Shown: piece after piece, positions 46,301 through 58,300 of the stretch
Layout of the letters: each line of letters begins with the position of its first letter
Position numbering within the stretch: position 1 is the first letter of the stretch
DNA from: Aricia agestis
Lineage: Eukaryota; Arthropoda; Insecta; Lepidoptera; Lycaenidae
Direction: 5' to 3'
Assembly (NCBI RefSeq): GCF_905147365.1
Contig: NC_056420.1
Location: 3,172,001-3,236,000, forward strand
Length of the DNA: 64,000 bases
The notes under the pieces: generated by a model
Database searches by the model: none
Seen by the model: only the letters and a program-made list of their open reading frames with translations
Told to the model about the DNA's origin: nothing
Position numbers and translations under genes: made by a program

Positions 46301-49300
46301 CTCTCGCCCCTGGTGTATTCTCTTAAGAGGATACACCAGGGGCTAGAGAAATGAAAAAAAAGTACGTGTAATATCTATAGCTGTCTCCCTTACCTCAAGC
46401 CTATACCGCAGAACGCGATAGAGACAACTGCAGAAAATCCAGAAAATCAACGATTCGTTGTCCCCTGATTCCTTCTCCAAAACTTAACCGATTTAAGTAC
46501 TTTTTTCATTAAAGATTAAAAAAAGGCTTGAGCTGAGTTCCTATGTTTTGCTTTTTTTTGTATAATCTAGCCAAATCTGTTTTCTGGACGTTTGAACACA
46601 GCGGAAAATCTGGCCATTTTTTTGGGTTTTTGAACGTTCATATCTTATTTAATAATTAAATTATGAAAAAAAAGAAAACATAGGGACATTGTATTAGTGG
46701 CCGTAGATATTCAGGAAAAAAATTATAACTCTACTAGCATTATCCAGGGAGGAAACAGGGGACAACGTTTGTATGGAAAAAAGGGCGGTGTGGACTCCTC
46801 TTAACGCTTTGGAGTTATGGTGGAATTTGTTATATTCAGTTTTAATAATTCGCTTCGATGCGCTTCGACTCTGCGCTAGTATAAATTGACCCTAACATAT
46901 TATGATGTCATTCTGAAGCTTGGATGATTTTGATCACGGGGTCGGTGTGAAACAAATGTACAATGTGTCTTGATCATAAAGTTAATATACCTAGCGGAAT
47001 AGAGCAATAATCTCGAGCTGTCAAACGTAACCAAAATTGGTTTTCATCTGTGTGAAAAATATGTCTACGTATACACTTACACAAGCATGATTGAACATGA
47101 ATTCTATGAGATTAAATTGTCAACGTGCGGCACGTGCCGACTAGACGACAAAAAAAGAGTGCTGCTGTCATGTATCACACGTCTCTTTTTACCACGCAGT
47201 GTTACTGATAGTGACATCTCTTTTGCTCAGGCCTTTGTTTCTCTATTCCGCTAGGTATATAAACTTTATGGTCTTGATTCGAGACGACGTCTCATGACGT
47301 GACTGGCCACGGCTCAAAATACCCCGGTAGGGCTGTAATCCTTGATCATTACTATTATATTTTGATAGTGTGAGGCAGAGTGAGTCCAATGTCATGTCAG
47401 ACTTATTACACGGTTTGTCATGTGCCAACTGCCATCTTTACTATTAAACTGTAGCTCCTCACAGCAAATAATGCGTCCCTGCAATATTATGTCATATTAT
47501 ACCCATTAAGGTTTGAACAAACCTACGCGACCAGGCGACTGCGAAGCGGGAGCGTCAATACAAAACACACATTTGACAAGTTATCAAATGTGTGTTTTGT
47601 ATTGACGCTCCCGCTTCGCAGTCGCGTGGTCGCGTAGGTTTGGCCTAAGCCTTAACCATTACCGGGCGATATCTATAGTCAGATCCCAAAGCACTTTACT
47701 TCCACTTGTTCACGATTAACGCGTAATGCTGACACTTCACATGGCTATTCGTATTTGCTATTGGCTATCTGTTGCATTTGGCAAAATTATTGACGTATAA
47801 ACTAACAAGCAAATAAAGGCAAATACGGCCTTCCACACACGGACGTCAAATACCAAACTTCTACTTGATTTTGTTTACTTGCCTATTTGATCCTTTTGAT
47901 GTGCGTCAAAAACCGACAAAAGTACGGATACGTATAATTATTTGGTATTGGTCATATTTGTCAAATAGGCAAATAAGGCCAATAGGTACTTTGTCAAACA
48001 TACCGTCTACACATGGTGGTTGGCGAATACATTTAATACGCAAATACGTACGAAGTGCCAGCATAAAATTATGGGCGTTATCGATAGTCAAATCCACCTT
48101 TTGATGTGCCATCTACAATTCTACACGATTAACTTGGTACTCGTCTATCTATAGTCAGTTTCGCCTCGTCACGTGTACACGATTAACTTGGTATTCCTCT
48201 CAGCAACAGATCCACGCGTCGGGGCTGCCGCACGGAGTCGCCGGGGGCGGAGCGCTGCTCGGCGGAGGCCTGATGTTCCCGGGGGCGCCGCCGCCGCACC
48301 TGCCCGCGCCCGCGCACAAGGTACAGGTCAGCGACAGAAACGCGACAGATCCATGCGGGTCCCAAGACAAATTTAGCTTGTCCCTCGAGCATCCCTGAGA
48401 TCATGTCAATGGGTTTTGCGGTTGGATCCTGGCGACATAGGAGTTGCAGTGGTGACTGGTGGGCCAATTGCCCGTTAAAAATAAAAGCTGCTACAACAGC
48501 GTGAAAACAGCTGTTAAATCAATTGACTATAACGTCATCATGGCATACCGTCAAAGCAGGTGGGGTGGGTAAGTTTCACCAGGGTTCACCCCTGTATTGT
48601 CCAGTCTACCCATGCTACCTTCACTAATTATTGCTTCTCTTTTTGGCTTTTTGCGCTTACCGCTTACTCTAGTATACCTTACCTTACTCACCCTATAAAA
48701 GTTGTCACTTGTTACGTTTTGATCACAAACACCTATTCCCCCCTCCAGTTTCGCCAAGCGATAAAGTCACGTAGCCAATACTAAGAACCAACTTTAATAT
48801 CCATTAAACTAATAATCTATGTTCAGGAGCTACCGCCGCCTGAGTCCAAGCCGCCGCTGTCGAGCGGGCCTCCCCCGCCGCACCCCGGTCAGCCGCCGCC
48901 CCGTGACGACGACCGCCTGGCCGCGAGAGCTATCGCCCAACAGGTGTGTGATCCTGGTACTATCAGAGAAGGGAAGGAGAAGCGACCTACGTAATTTGGT
49001 CGTGTTATGTCAAGCCCAGCCGACAGATCACAATTAACATTATATTGACATGCCGCCGTCCACCGAGAACGAGATTATTTTGGGCCGATAAAATGCTACT
49101 TTTGGACCTAGGATACATTGGTTTTACCGACCCTTGCTGCCGCTGCTTTGTAGTGCTGTAGAGGAAAATGAAACCTATAGCCTAGGACATGCGGGGCTAA
49201 AATGGTCACATTCAGCAATTCCTCTCAATCAATTCTGCAAATGAATTGTCAAAACTGTCAAAATGACAAATGTCAAATCAGTACAAAAATACAGAAATGA

Positions 49301-52300
49301 ATTGCAAGCAGAGTTGCATTTAGCGATTTTAGAAAAATGAATCATATTATGATTCATATCATGATTCTTCAAAGGGACCATTTTAGTCCCAGTGACGGCG
49401 GTGGACAAACGGTCATAGGCGCCCCAAACAACACAATTAATCGGCCAAGTGTGAAACTGACTCGCTCATGAAGGATTCCGTACCGTTATAGAGAAAAAAA
49501 ACCTAAAATTGTGTTTTTTGTATGGGAGCCCCCTTAATTATTAATATTATTTTGTTTTTAGTATTTGTTGTTATAGCGGCAACAGATATACACAATCTGT
49601 GAACATTTCAAAAGTCTAGCTATAGCGGTTCTTGAGATGCAGCCTGGAGACAGACATACTGACAGACAACAAAGTCTTAGTTAATAGGGTCCCGTTTTTA
49701 CCCTTTGGGTACGCAACCCTAAAAAACATATGACATGTCAATAATATCTATTTTAGAGCGTGGCTATTGAATCTGAGGTCGTTGTTTCGATTCCCGCGTT
49801 GGAAACATGATTTTTCCAAGTTTTATTAGAACATTGCAGGCTGATTACCTGATTGCCTGACAAGTAAATCTCTCGTCCGTCCTACGGGATTATGAGAGTA
49901 AAGAAATAGAGAGTGCTCTTGTGTACTGCGCATACACTTGGTCACTATAAACGGCGTAACTGGCCTGGTTTCAATGAAGCCGGCCACCGTCACCGAAACT
50001 AGTTTGGAAGTTGTTATTATTATGTCTATGTAGTAACATCATTTTGTCATAAATTATTTTCCAGCAAAGGCGCTCCGTGTCCCCCCACGAACAAAAGTAC
50101 AGACCCCGGTCAGCGGAGCCCGAACAAGAGGCGAAGCGCCGGAAGGAAGAGAAGGTACCCGGCCGTGTGAGTCTGTGTAGTGTATGTATGTTACTATAGG
50201 TGGTTGGTGTTAGCATGCGGGCTGATATAAATAATATTACTTTGTTACATAATAAAGCTGTATACGTGCCGTCTATTAATCCAAATGGAGCAGTCAAAAT
50301 TTAAAAATATAACAAATTTTGGTATTGTACCATAGTACTCTTTCATCATATTTTGTGAAAGTTTTTTTTTTCGATTGGAGAATGTGGAGTGCAACTATTC
50401 TAAAGAGACGGCTTACCTATGGCTATATATATATATATATTACTCCTTGCAATGAATGTTTACAATAATCATAATAATATTAAATGAGTTATGACGTACC
50501 ATGCGTCCGTTTTATTCGTTCCAACGAAACATATTTTGTGCTCATATTATAAAAAGGAATTTTTAACTGTTTTACATTAATTGTAATTTAGTCTTTACTA
50601 AGCTTTGCTTTTTAAATTTTTGCTGGTTTTTATTGTCATAGACATATTTAATGATTTTCTGTTTTTATTTTAGGACAGCGATGCTGAGAAGAGTGATCAA
50701 GATCTCGTCGTAGATGTAGCGAACGAGGTGAGGAATCTCTGTGAACTGATAATGAATCAGGTCCCTAAAAATTTGTTTCAATCTTTGGGATAGTAGTTAT
50801 CTCTATCTATGATTTTATATTTTTAGTTTAAATACTTAAATACAAGCAAAATAGATTAATTGTATACAGTGTTTATACGCAGTGCTGCCGTTGCGTTGTT
50901 TTACATACAGATAACCCAGGTGTCCACACGGGCGCTGCGTCATCGCAGCGTTATTACGAAGCAGTCTTAACGTCAACACCCCCTCCCGCTTCGTCTCGGG
51001 AGCTGCTGTCCGTCATGTGTGCGTTGCGCGCTGCTGTCACGACGCAGCGCGCCGTGTGAACACCTTGGTTATTTGTATGTAAAACAACGCAACGGCAGCG
51101 CTGCGTCGACACAACGCTGACGAAACGCGCCGTGTGGACTGGCTCTTCTTACGGTCAATTTAGACCGCAACGCGACGCGTTGATGCATTCCTAAAATTTG
51201 TATGGATTTAACAGATTTGTAAGACGTCTCACACAATTGAATTGTCAGTTCAATACAAATTTAGACATGCGTCTACGCATCGAGTTGTGGTCTGAATTGA
51301 CTGTTAGTTTCGTAATCAGTCGCTGAGTTTAGCCAACGCTTTCAGGAGGAGCGTGGTTCCCCCAGCGCTCGCACGGAAGAGAGAACAGAGAACGGCCCGA
51401 GGCCGCCTTCGCGCTCCGGTTCGAGCTCAAGCCGGTCCACGCCGAAGAGCAAAGATGTGAGTGAGATAGGTGAACGACTGTCTCTGTCTAACTTTATTTA
51501 TTCCTTTTCAATGCATTTTTAGTGTTCCATGCCCAAAGGGGGAAAAACGGGACCCTATTACTATGACTTCGCTGTCTGTCCGTCTATCTCCAGGCTGTTT
51601 CTGAGAGAAAATTTGAATCCGGCATGATATCATGTAGATGTGCCAACATATTGAACTGGCGAGACACAACGTGTGACGTACCTACGTAAACCTAGTTGTG
51701 TCTTCAGAAGCTCTTTAATATCCTAATGCCATTGTTAGTCCTGTAATCTGTAGTATAGTTTTATCTGTTATATATATTGCTAAAATTGTTTTTTTTTTTC
51801 ATTTCAGGATAAGCCCGGCACGCCCGGCGCGAAGACCCGCGCGCCGACGCCGACGGGTCGCTACGGGTTCCCATACTCGTACCGCGCGCCCTACGAGCCG
51901 CCGCGCAACGGGTTACCGCCCGCCAAACCGTAATTTGTTTTTTTTTATTTGTAATTGACGCACGGGACTAAAGCCGCACGGCGGAAATAAAAAAAAATAT
52001 TAAAAAATCTTGAAAAAAGTGGCAATATACAGGCTGTAACAAAACTAAGTGATAATACTTTAAGGTGTGTATGAATCCCGTGTATACCCTATACATATAT
52101 TTGTAAAAGTAGCAGCGCTGAAAGAGCAAATAATATTTTCACTTTTGTTTAGAAAAACTCGTGACGTTACGTATTTTACACACGTAAAAAAATATCCAAT
52201 TTAATTTTCTGTGTGCGGCTTTAGTCGTCCTTGTAAATCCCATAATACATAATCGGTAAAGGCAATCGTGCTAGTTACGAAGACCTGTGAAATTATTTCT

Positions 52301-55300
52301 TTTTAATAAAAGAAAGCAAAGCACGCTTGTTTTTTCTGTTATTCCCTAATGGGAACAAACATTGTAAATGTCAAGTGACGTGCCATATTTTTTAAATTCG
52401 TTGGCGTGGCATAGACATAAGCATTCCCGCGATTTTTTATCATTACATGGCTGTATAATTGAATATCTAATGTTATATACTAATCTGCCAGCTTTCATTC
52501 ATAAATACAAAGGTTCTTCACTTTACTAAACTAACAACTTTCAATCACCATTTAAAACATGTTTGTTGGCTTTGTTTCTTTTTATTTGTCACTGGTCTAT
52601 TCGCGTTAAATTTATTATCTGCGAAAAGACTGACATGACGCTTTATATGGACCCACCAGGATGTTTTAGCGCGTGGATGACATTGTCATGAGAGCTCGGA
52701 TGACAATGACATGGAAATTATGTAGCCCAAAATTACAACAGAGTTAATTCATTCTTTGGCGACAGCCGACATGCAAAATTAAACTTGGATGACATTGACA
52801 GGAGATTGACAAATATTTTCAGGTGACATTTTGCAATATAACGGCATAAGGTCTGATTTTCCCTCCCTAAAACATTCTTGTAAGCCATCATGGGTGTTAA
52901 ATATTATTTTTTTTAACTTAATGTTATGTGAAATTCTTGTATGTACAAAGAGTTGCCATGTTTTAGTGTCTATGTAAAAAGTGTTTTGTAAATAAATGTT
53001 TATTTCTTTACAATATGTGTTTATGTCTATTTTTCTGTTTGCTTATATGAATATATAAGTAATAATATACTAACCAGAATAGCCTTAAACTAACCCCTAA
53101 CAAGCCAATAAGTAGATTGATTATATCATGAATTGGTATGGTAGTTGGTAATTTTAAAATTAATTTTCATAAGTAAACCAGCGAAAGCAAAAATAATTAA
53201 GCTGAACAGAAAAACATACATTGGAAAACATTAGCACAACTCTTAAAAAGAAAATGTTTACAAATTTTCATTGCGATATTCATTTCTGGTGTTGGAATTT
53301 GTAAATTATAATATTTTCTGATTATAATTTACAAATTCCTTGATAAAAACGTCTTATAATATTTTCTGCATCAATTGAAAAAATGTTGACCTAAATATTA
53401 AAAAGAAACAACGTTAAACTAAGATATTTTAAATAAAACAACGAAGTTTAAGATATAAAAAGATATAGTCTATTTTTTCAGTTTTTTGTTGGCGTGGTTC
53501 TCCTAGATTATGGTAAAGTATCAATGAATTAAAGCATTATAAGCAATACTAGTAAGATATATTGAGAGTACTAGCAAATAAATGTGACAGACCCATTACT
53601 AACGGCAACTGACAGATCTGCTGTCTGACGTCAAACGACAGCATTATCTTGCATCTAACTCTGTCACTTAGCAGTTTGTGACTTGTTACATCGGTATGCA
53701 CACATCTTAATGATAAAAAAATAAAGACCTGATTGATTAAGAATGCATGCAATACGATGGCATATTATAGATAATTCGCTATGAAAAGGCACTAGAATTA
53801 TGATGTTGATACTGTGTTTACAATAAGCCAATTTATTCGTATTATACGCATAATTAACTCCTTTTGCGAATCGAAAATTAAGCTACCTTGCATTATCAAG
53901 AATTCAAATAATCCATCATGCTTGTTATTAATATAAGGACCCCCACACATAATTACGAATTCGCATGTAATTTTTATTATAAGATTTGTCGCAGATATTT
54001 GCGATTCAAATTCGCAGTTATGTGTGGGGAGCTCTTAATAAGCCATTTAATCATAGTATGAACAATTCACTACCTTCTTAACCGATTAGGCTGCCTTCAC
54101 ATTAAGTGACCACTAGTGCGGCGGCCGCGCTACTGAATGTGAATGTAGTCTAAGACCCATAAGTATTGCTCTCAATAATTAATTCCAATACTTTTTCCAT
54201 CGCATACTTCTACCTTAAAGCAAATAGATCAATAAGTATTGCTAATTGTAGCCGTACACTTATTACTTTACCAGACCTTCACTAGTCACTACATAGAGCA
54301 AAGTCTTTCGAGCCACTCTGACATTGGCAATTTACCGAGTCGGCCATTTTTAAAGAAGAAGAAGTATTGCTAATGATAATTAATTCTTTCCACAGCGCAT
54401 ACTCATTCCACACATGCGGCGGGCCGCTCCAACCGGTTCCGTTTCCGGCGGACGCGTTAACCGCACCGGGGGTTCCCCGGGGTGCGCGACAGGCGGCGAC
54501 GTTACCGCACGGGGAGGTTGTATGTGCGGTCGCCCTGTCGCTGACTGGCACGGCTCGGTACGCGTACACCGGCGGAAAAGGGTGTGTGAAGCTATGGGAT
54601 ATAACCAATCCGGGCGCCCCGGGTTTGGAACCACTGGCGCAGTTGGATTGCTTGGTGAGTTTGTTATTTATAAAAAAGATAGGTGTGTTAATTTAATTAA
54701 CACACAGAATAGTATATTTTCCCTGTTGGCCGACAAAACTAGTCAGTTTACAAAGTCCATACTGATTGAATCTTAAATTAAGAATTAGGAATTGTGTTCA
54801 TTGTTGTACCATTCTTCTCAATTTATTTAGTCATACCCTTGACTGTTTAATAATTACTGTAATCTACATACAGTCCTATAAGAATATTTGGCGCTTTACC
54901 AGAATCACAACTAACGCCGCGATATTGGAAAGTATCCCTCGAAAAACCGCTTTTACATTCTCCTTCATTAGTAACCAAATATCATTTTGAAGTGGCCGAA
55001 TCAAGAGCAAAATTTTTGAAATACAGCTGTTTGTTTACCTCCCTGACGATATCATAAAATCGCAACAATATAATTTCTGGCTTTCTACAATTTTTAAATT
55101 TTATACGTGGGAGAGCCATGCTTCGGCACGAATGGGCCGGCTCGACCGGATAAATACCACGTTCTCACAGAAAACCGACGTGAAACAGCGCTTGCGCTGT
55201 GTTTCGCCGAGTGAGTGAGTTTACCGGAGGCCCAATCCCCTAACCCCTACCCTATTCCCTTCCCTACCCTCAACTATTCCCTTCCCTTCCCTTCTCTATT

Positions 55301-58300
55301 ACCCTATTCCCTCTTAAAAGGCCGGCAACGCACTTGCAGCTCTTCTGATGCTGCGAGTGTCCATGGGCGACGGAAGTTGCTTTCCATCAGGTGACCCGTT
55401 TGCTCGTTTGCCCCCTTATTTCATAAAAAAAAAAAAAATGTGTTTTCAGCAACGTGACAACTACATCAGATCAGTGAAGCTGCTACCCGACGGGCGGACG
55501 TTGTTAGTTGGAGGCGAGGCGTCCAATCTCTCTATATGGGAGTTGGGTGGCCCCACGCCTAGAATGCGCGCCGAACTAACTTCTACGGCGCCTGCTTGTT
55601 ACGCGCTTGCTATTAGCCCGGATTCCAAGGTACTTGTCTGTGGATGCTATATTTTATAGTCTATGGACCCTACATGGCTTTGTCTATGGACGCTTGATTT
55701 GGAGTAAACGCGTTCAACCTCTCTTTATGGGAGTTAGGCCCACGCCTAGAACTCGCGCCAAACTGACTTCTACGGCGCCTGCTTGCTACGCGCTAGCTAT
55801 TAGCCCGGATTCTAAGGTAATTGTCTGTGGATGATACTTTGTCTATGAATGATTATAAGGTATAACTTTGTCTGTGAACGTTTAAGTTGGCAACAAAAGT
55901 ACTGTCTCTTCTACATCTGTGTGCTACGCGCTAGCTATTAGCCCGGATATCTTTCGATAATTCCAAAGTCTTTGGATAACTTGTCTATGGATAATTCTTA
56001 CTTTGTCTATGGATGATTCTAAGTTTTTCTATGGACACTTAAGTGTGTAATGAAATGTCTAATTACAATCTACATGGGAGTTGATGTGTCCCACACGGTC
56101 CCACATGGGTTCTATCCTTGATTCAAAATTCAAAGTCTATGTTCTAGCGAAATCATAGCTTGTTGGAGTTTACTTTATGGTATAAAGTCATTATCTTATA
56201 CTATTATGCTTTCTTTGCAGGTCTGCTTCAGTTGCTGTTCAGACGGTAACATAGCTGTATGGGACCTGCACAATCAGACGTTAGTTAGGCAATTCCAAGG
56301 TATGTTTTTATAAGATAAAACGTCCGATTTACTATTTGTCTCTTTCGCTCGTGAACGAAAATATTTCTAACTCTTATATCAAGTTTCAAAACGATTTACA
56401 AATATTTTGTGCAGGAATGAAAACGGCAAATAGTTTTTTTTCATAGAATGTTAGAAAAGGCATTCCATACAATCGTCAGCGCGAAAATGTGTCACCCTCG
56501 AAATGAGTGAGCTCACTCATCTGAGAGCAGTGTGCCTTAGGACGCGGTAACAGCCGGACGTGTTTAATTAATTAATTACCGCGTGGTTTTTCGCTACATA
56601 TCGCTCCAGAATGCCGTCATGTGCCTTCCGACAGTGCAGTAACAAAACGAAGAATACAAATAAAGCCAAAGGTGTAATATTTCACACGTAATTACTAAGA
56701 TTTTATTAATATTTCAATTATTGTCTTCTCAAGGCGAAGCTTAAAATGAGCGAAAGAGAAAGTAGTATATGATATTACTGTAAGACAAAAAAGGACGACA
56801 ATATTTTCTCGATTCGATTAAAGCGTAAAATGAGCGAAAGAGAAAGTAGTATATGCTATTACTGTAAGACAAAAAAAAGTATGACAATATTTTCTCGATG
56901 CACATTTTGCATGCAAAAACATTGCTACAGTTTTGACGGCATACGTCGTATCTAAGTATTTTGATATCGTTGGTTATTTTAAGAATTTCTACTCATAACG
57001 CAACCAGATCATAGTCATTTAGTGAAAATTATTTTGTCACCTATAGGGAGTCGGACGCGTCATGACTCATGTAACATGTTATAATCTGTGGCAATGATTA
57101 TTTTGTTCCATTTTTCAATTAATTATTTAAAACATTTATTATGTTGTATCGCAGGTCACACGGACGGCGCGTCCTGTATCGACATCAGTCCGGACGGTAC
57201 GCGGCTTTGGACGGGCGGGCTCGACAATACTGTCCGATCCTGGGACTTGCGGGAAGGACGCCAGCTACACCAGCACGACTTCTCTAGCCAGATATTCTCG
57301 CTAGGATATTGTCCGACAGGTTAGTATTGTTAAATGTAGCATTATACTCGAAGTTTACGGTCTAAGGTAAACCTAACGATAACCTATATAATTCATAGGA
57401 CAACCAACGATATTTGATCGGGTTACGTCTAATTCGTTTGAGAGATGGATTTAAGTGCTTGTTTATACACAGCGGTAAGCGCGCAGTTTACCCCTCTAGT
57501 CTACAGACGCAGAACAAATGCGAAACCATTTACTGTCTCATCTGCCACACGACAATGCGTTATATTGCATTTCGCTCTATTCCTGTTTTGCATTTGTTTC
57601 GCCCCGAATTCGCAGCGAACTGCATCTGTGGGCTAGAGGCGTTAAACCCGCGCGTTCTAACCGTTCGCAGATTATTACGAAGGCGTTGTATTAGAACGTT
57701 CACGCTTAACCGCTCGGTTTCTGCAAGGGAACCGTGCGGTTCCCGCTGTGTCTGAACAACCACTAAATGTCAATGGTGGTTTTGCGTAATTTGGTCCCGT
57801 TATGTAGATAATATGTCAATCGTGATCTGTCGGAAGGCCTGACATAACCTGACCATATTATGATGTAAGCCTGCCTATGAATAAGTTTCTCTAATAGTAC
57901 ACAGTTACGCTTTAAGTAGTGTAACTGTTTTTGTTCGATTATGTATGAAAAATATTAAAGAACAGTGTGTGTGACCTACGAATAATGAAAACCAAAGAAG
58001 AGTAACTGTGTCAAAAAATTTGTCCACGAGTCTACAAAATGTAACCCGAATACATGCATACTTTATGCATGTATTCGGTACACAATTTTGTGTAAATAAT
58101 ATAGAAGTAGCAATTAATGTCAACGGCTTTATTCCGTAAATTTGAGAGTTAGTGTTTGGTTGCTATTGCCATATTTTAGTGTATGAAAAGGAACCAAATT
58201 CAAAACAGTTCAAGTATGGGAGTTACGTTTCCTTAGTTCTTATTATTCGTAGGTTGTAACATCTACTTCCATCATATTCATATTGCAAGTTATACACATT

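Larger units (their letters stand above)
45658..46893. mobile_element. MITE holding a nested pair of TTAA MITEs (intron 6)
   Basis: GGGTCAATTTATACTAGCGC ... AGTCGAAGCGAAGCGAATT at the left is complemented by AATTCGCTTCGATGCGCTTC ... CGCTAGTATAAATTGACCCT at the right. The ends resemble the 27387 and 51152 elements. The pair at 45838-46800 sits inside. Confidence 0.75.

Noticed and set aside
48173..48467. Ala/Arg-rich frames on both strands
   Set aside because: Alternative frames of GC-rich groucho exon 7.
51808..51933. Premature stop making groucho a pseudogene
   Set aside because: The TAA is intronic: the donor CC/GTAATT and acceptor at 54396 restore the conserved KPAYSFH junction.
54282..54776. 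Several frames of 84-120 residues on both strands
   Set aside because: Shadows of GC-rich groucho exon 13.
55607..55834. Additional or mutually exclusive WD40 exon
   Set aside because: The copy lacks an acceptor and the first half of the exon, and has a 4-base frameshift.
57414..57763. 113-residue frame in intron 16
   Set aside because: Falls inside a palindromic element; no conserved motif.
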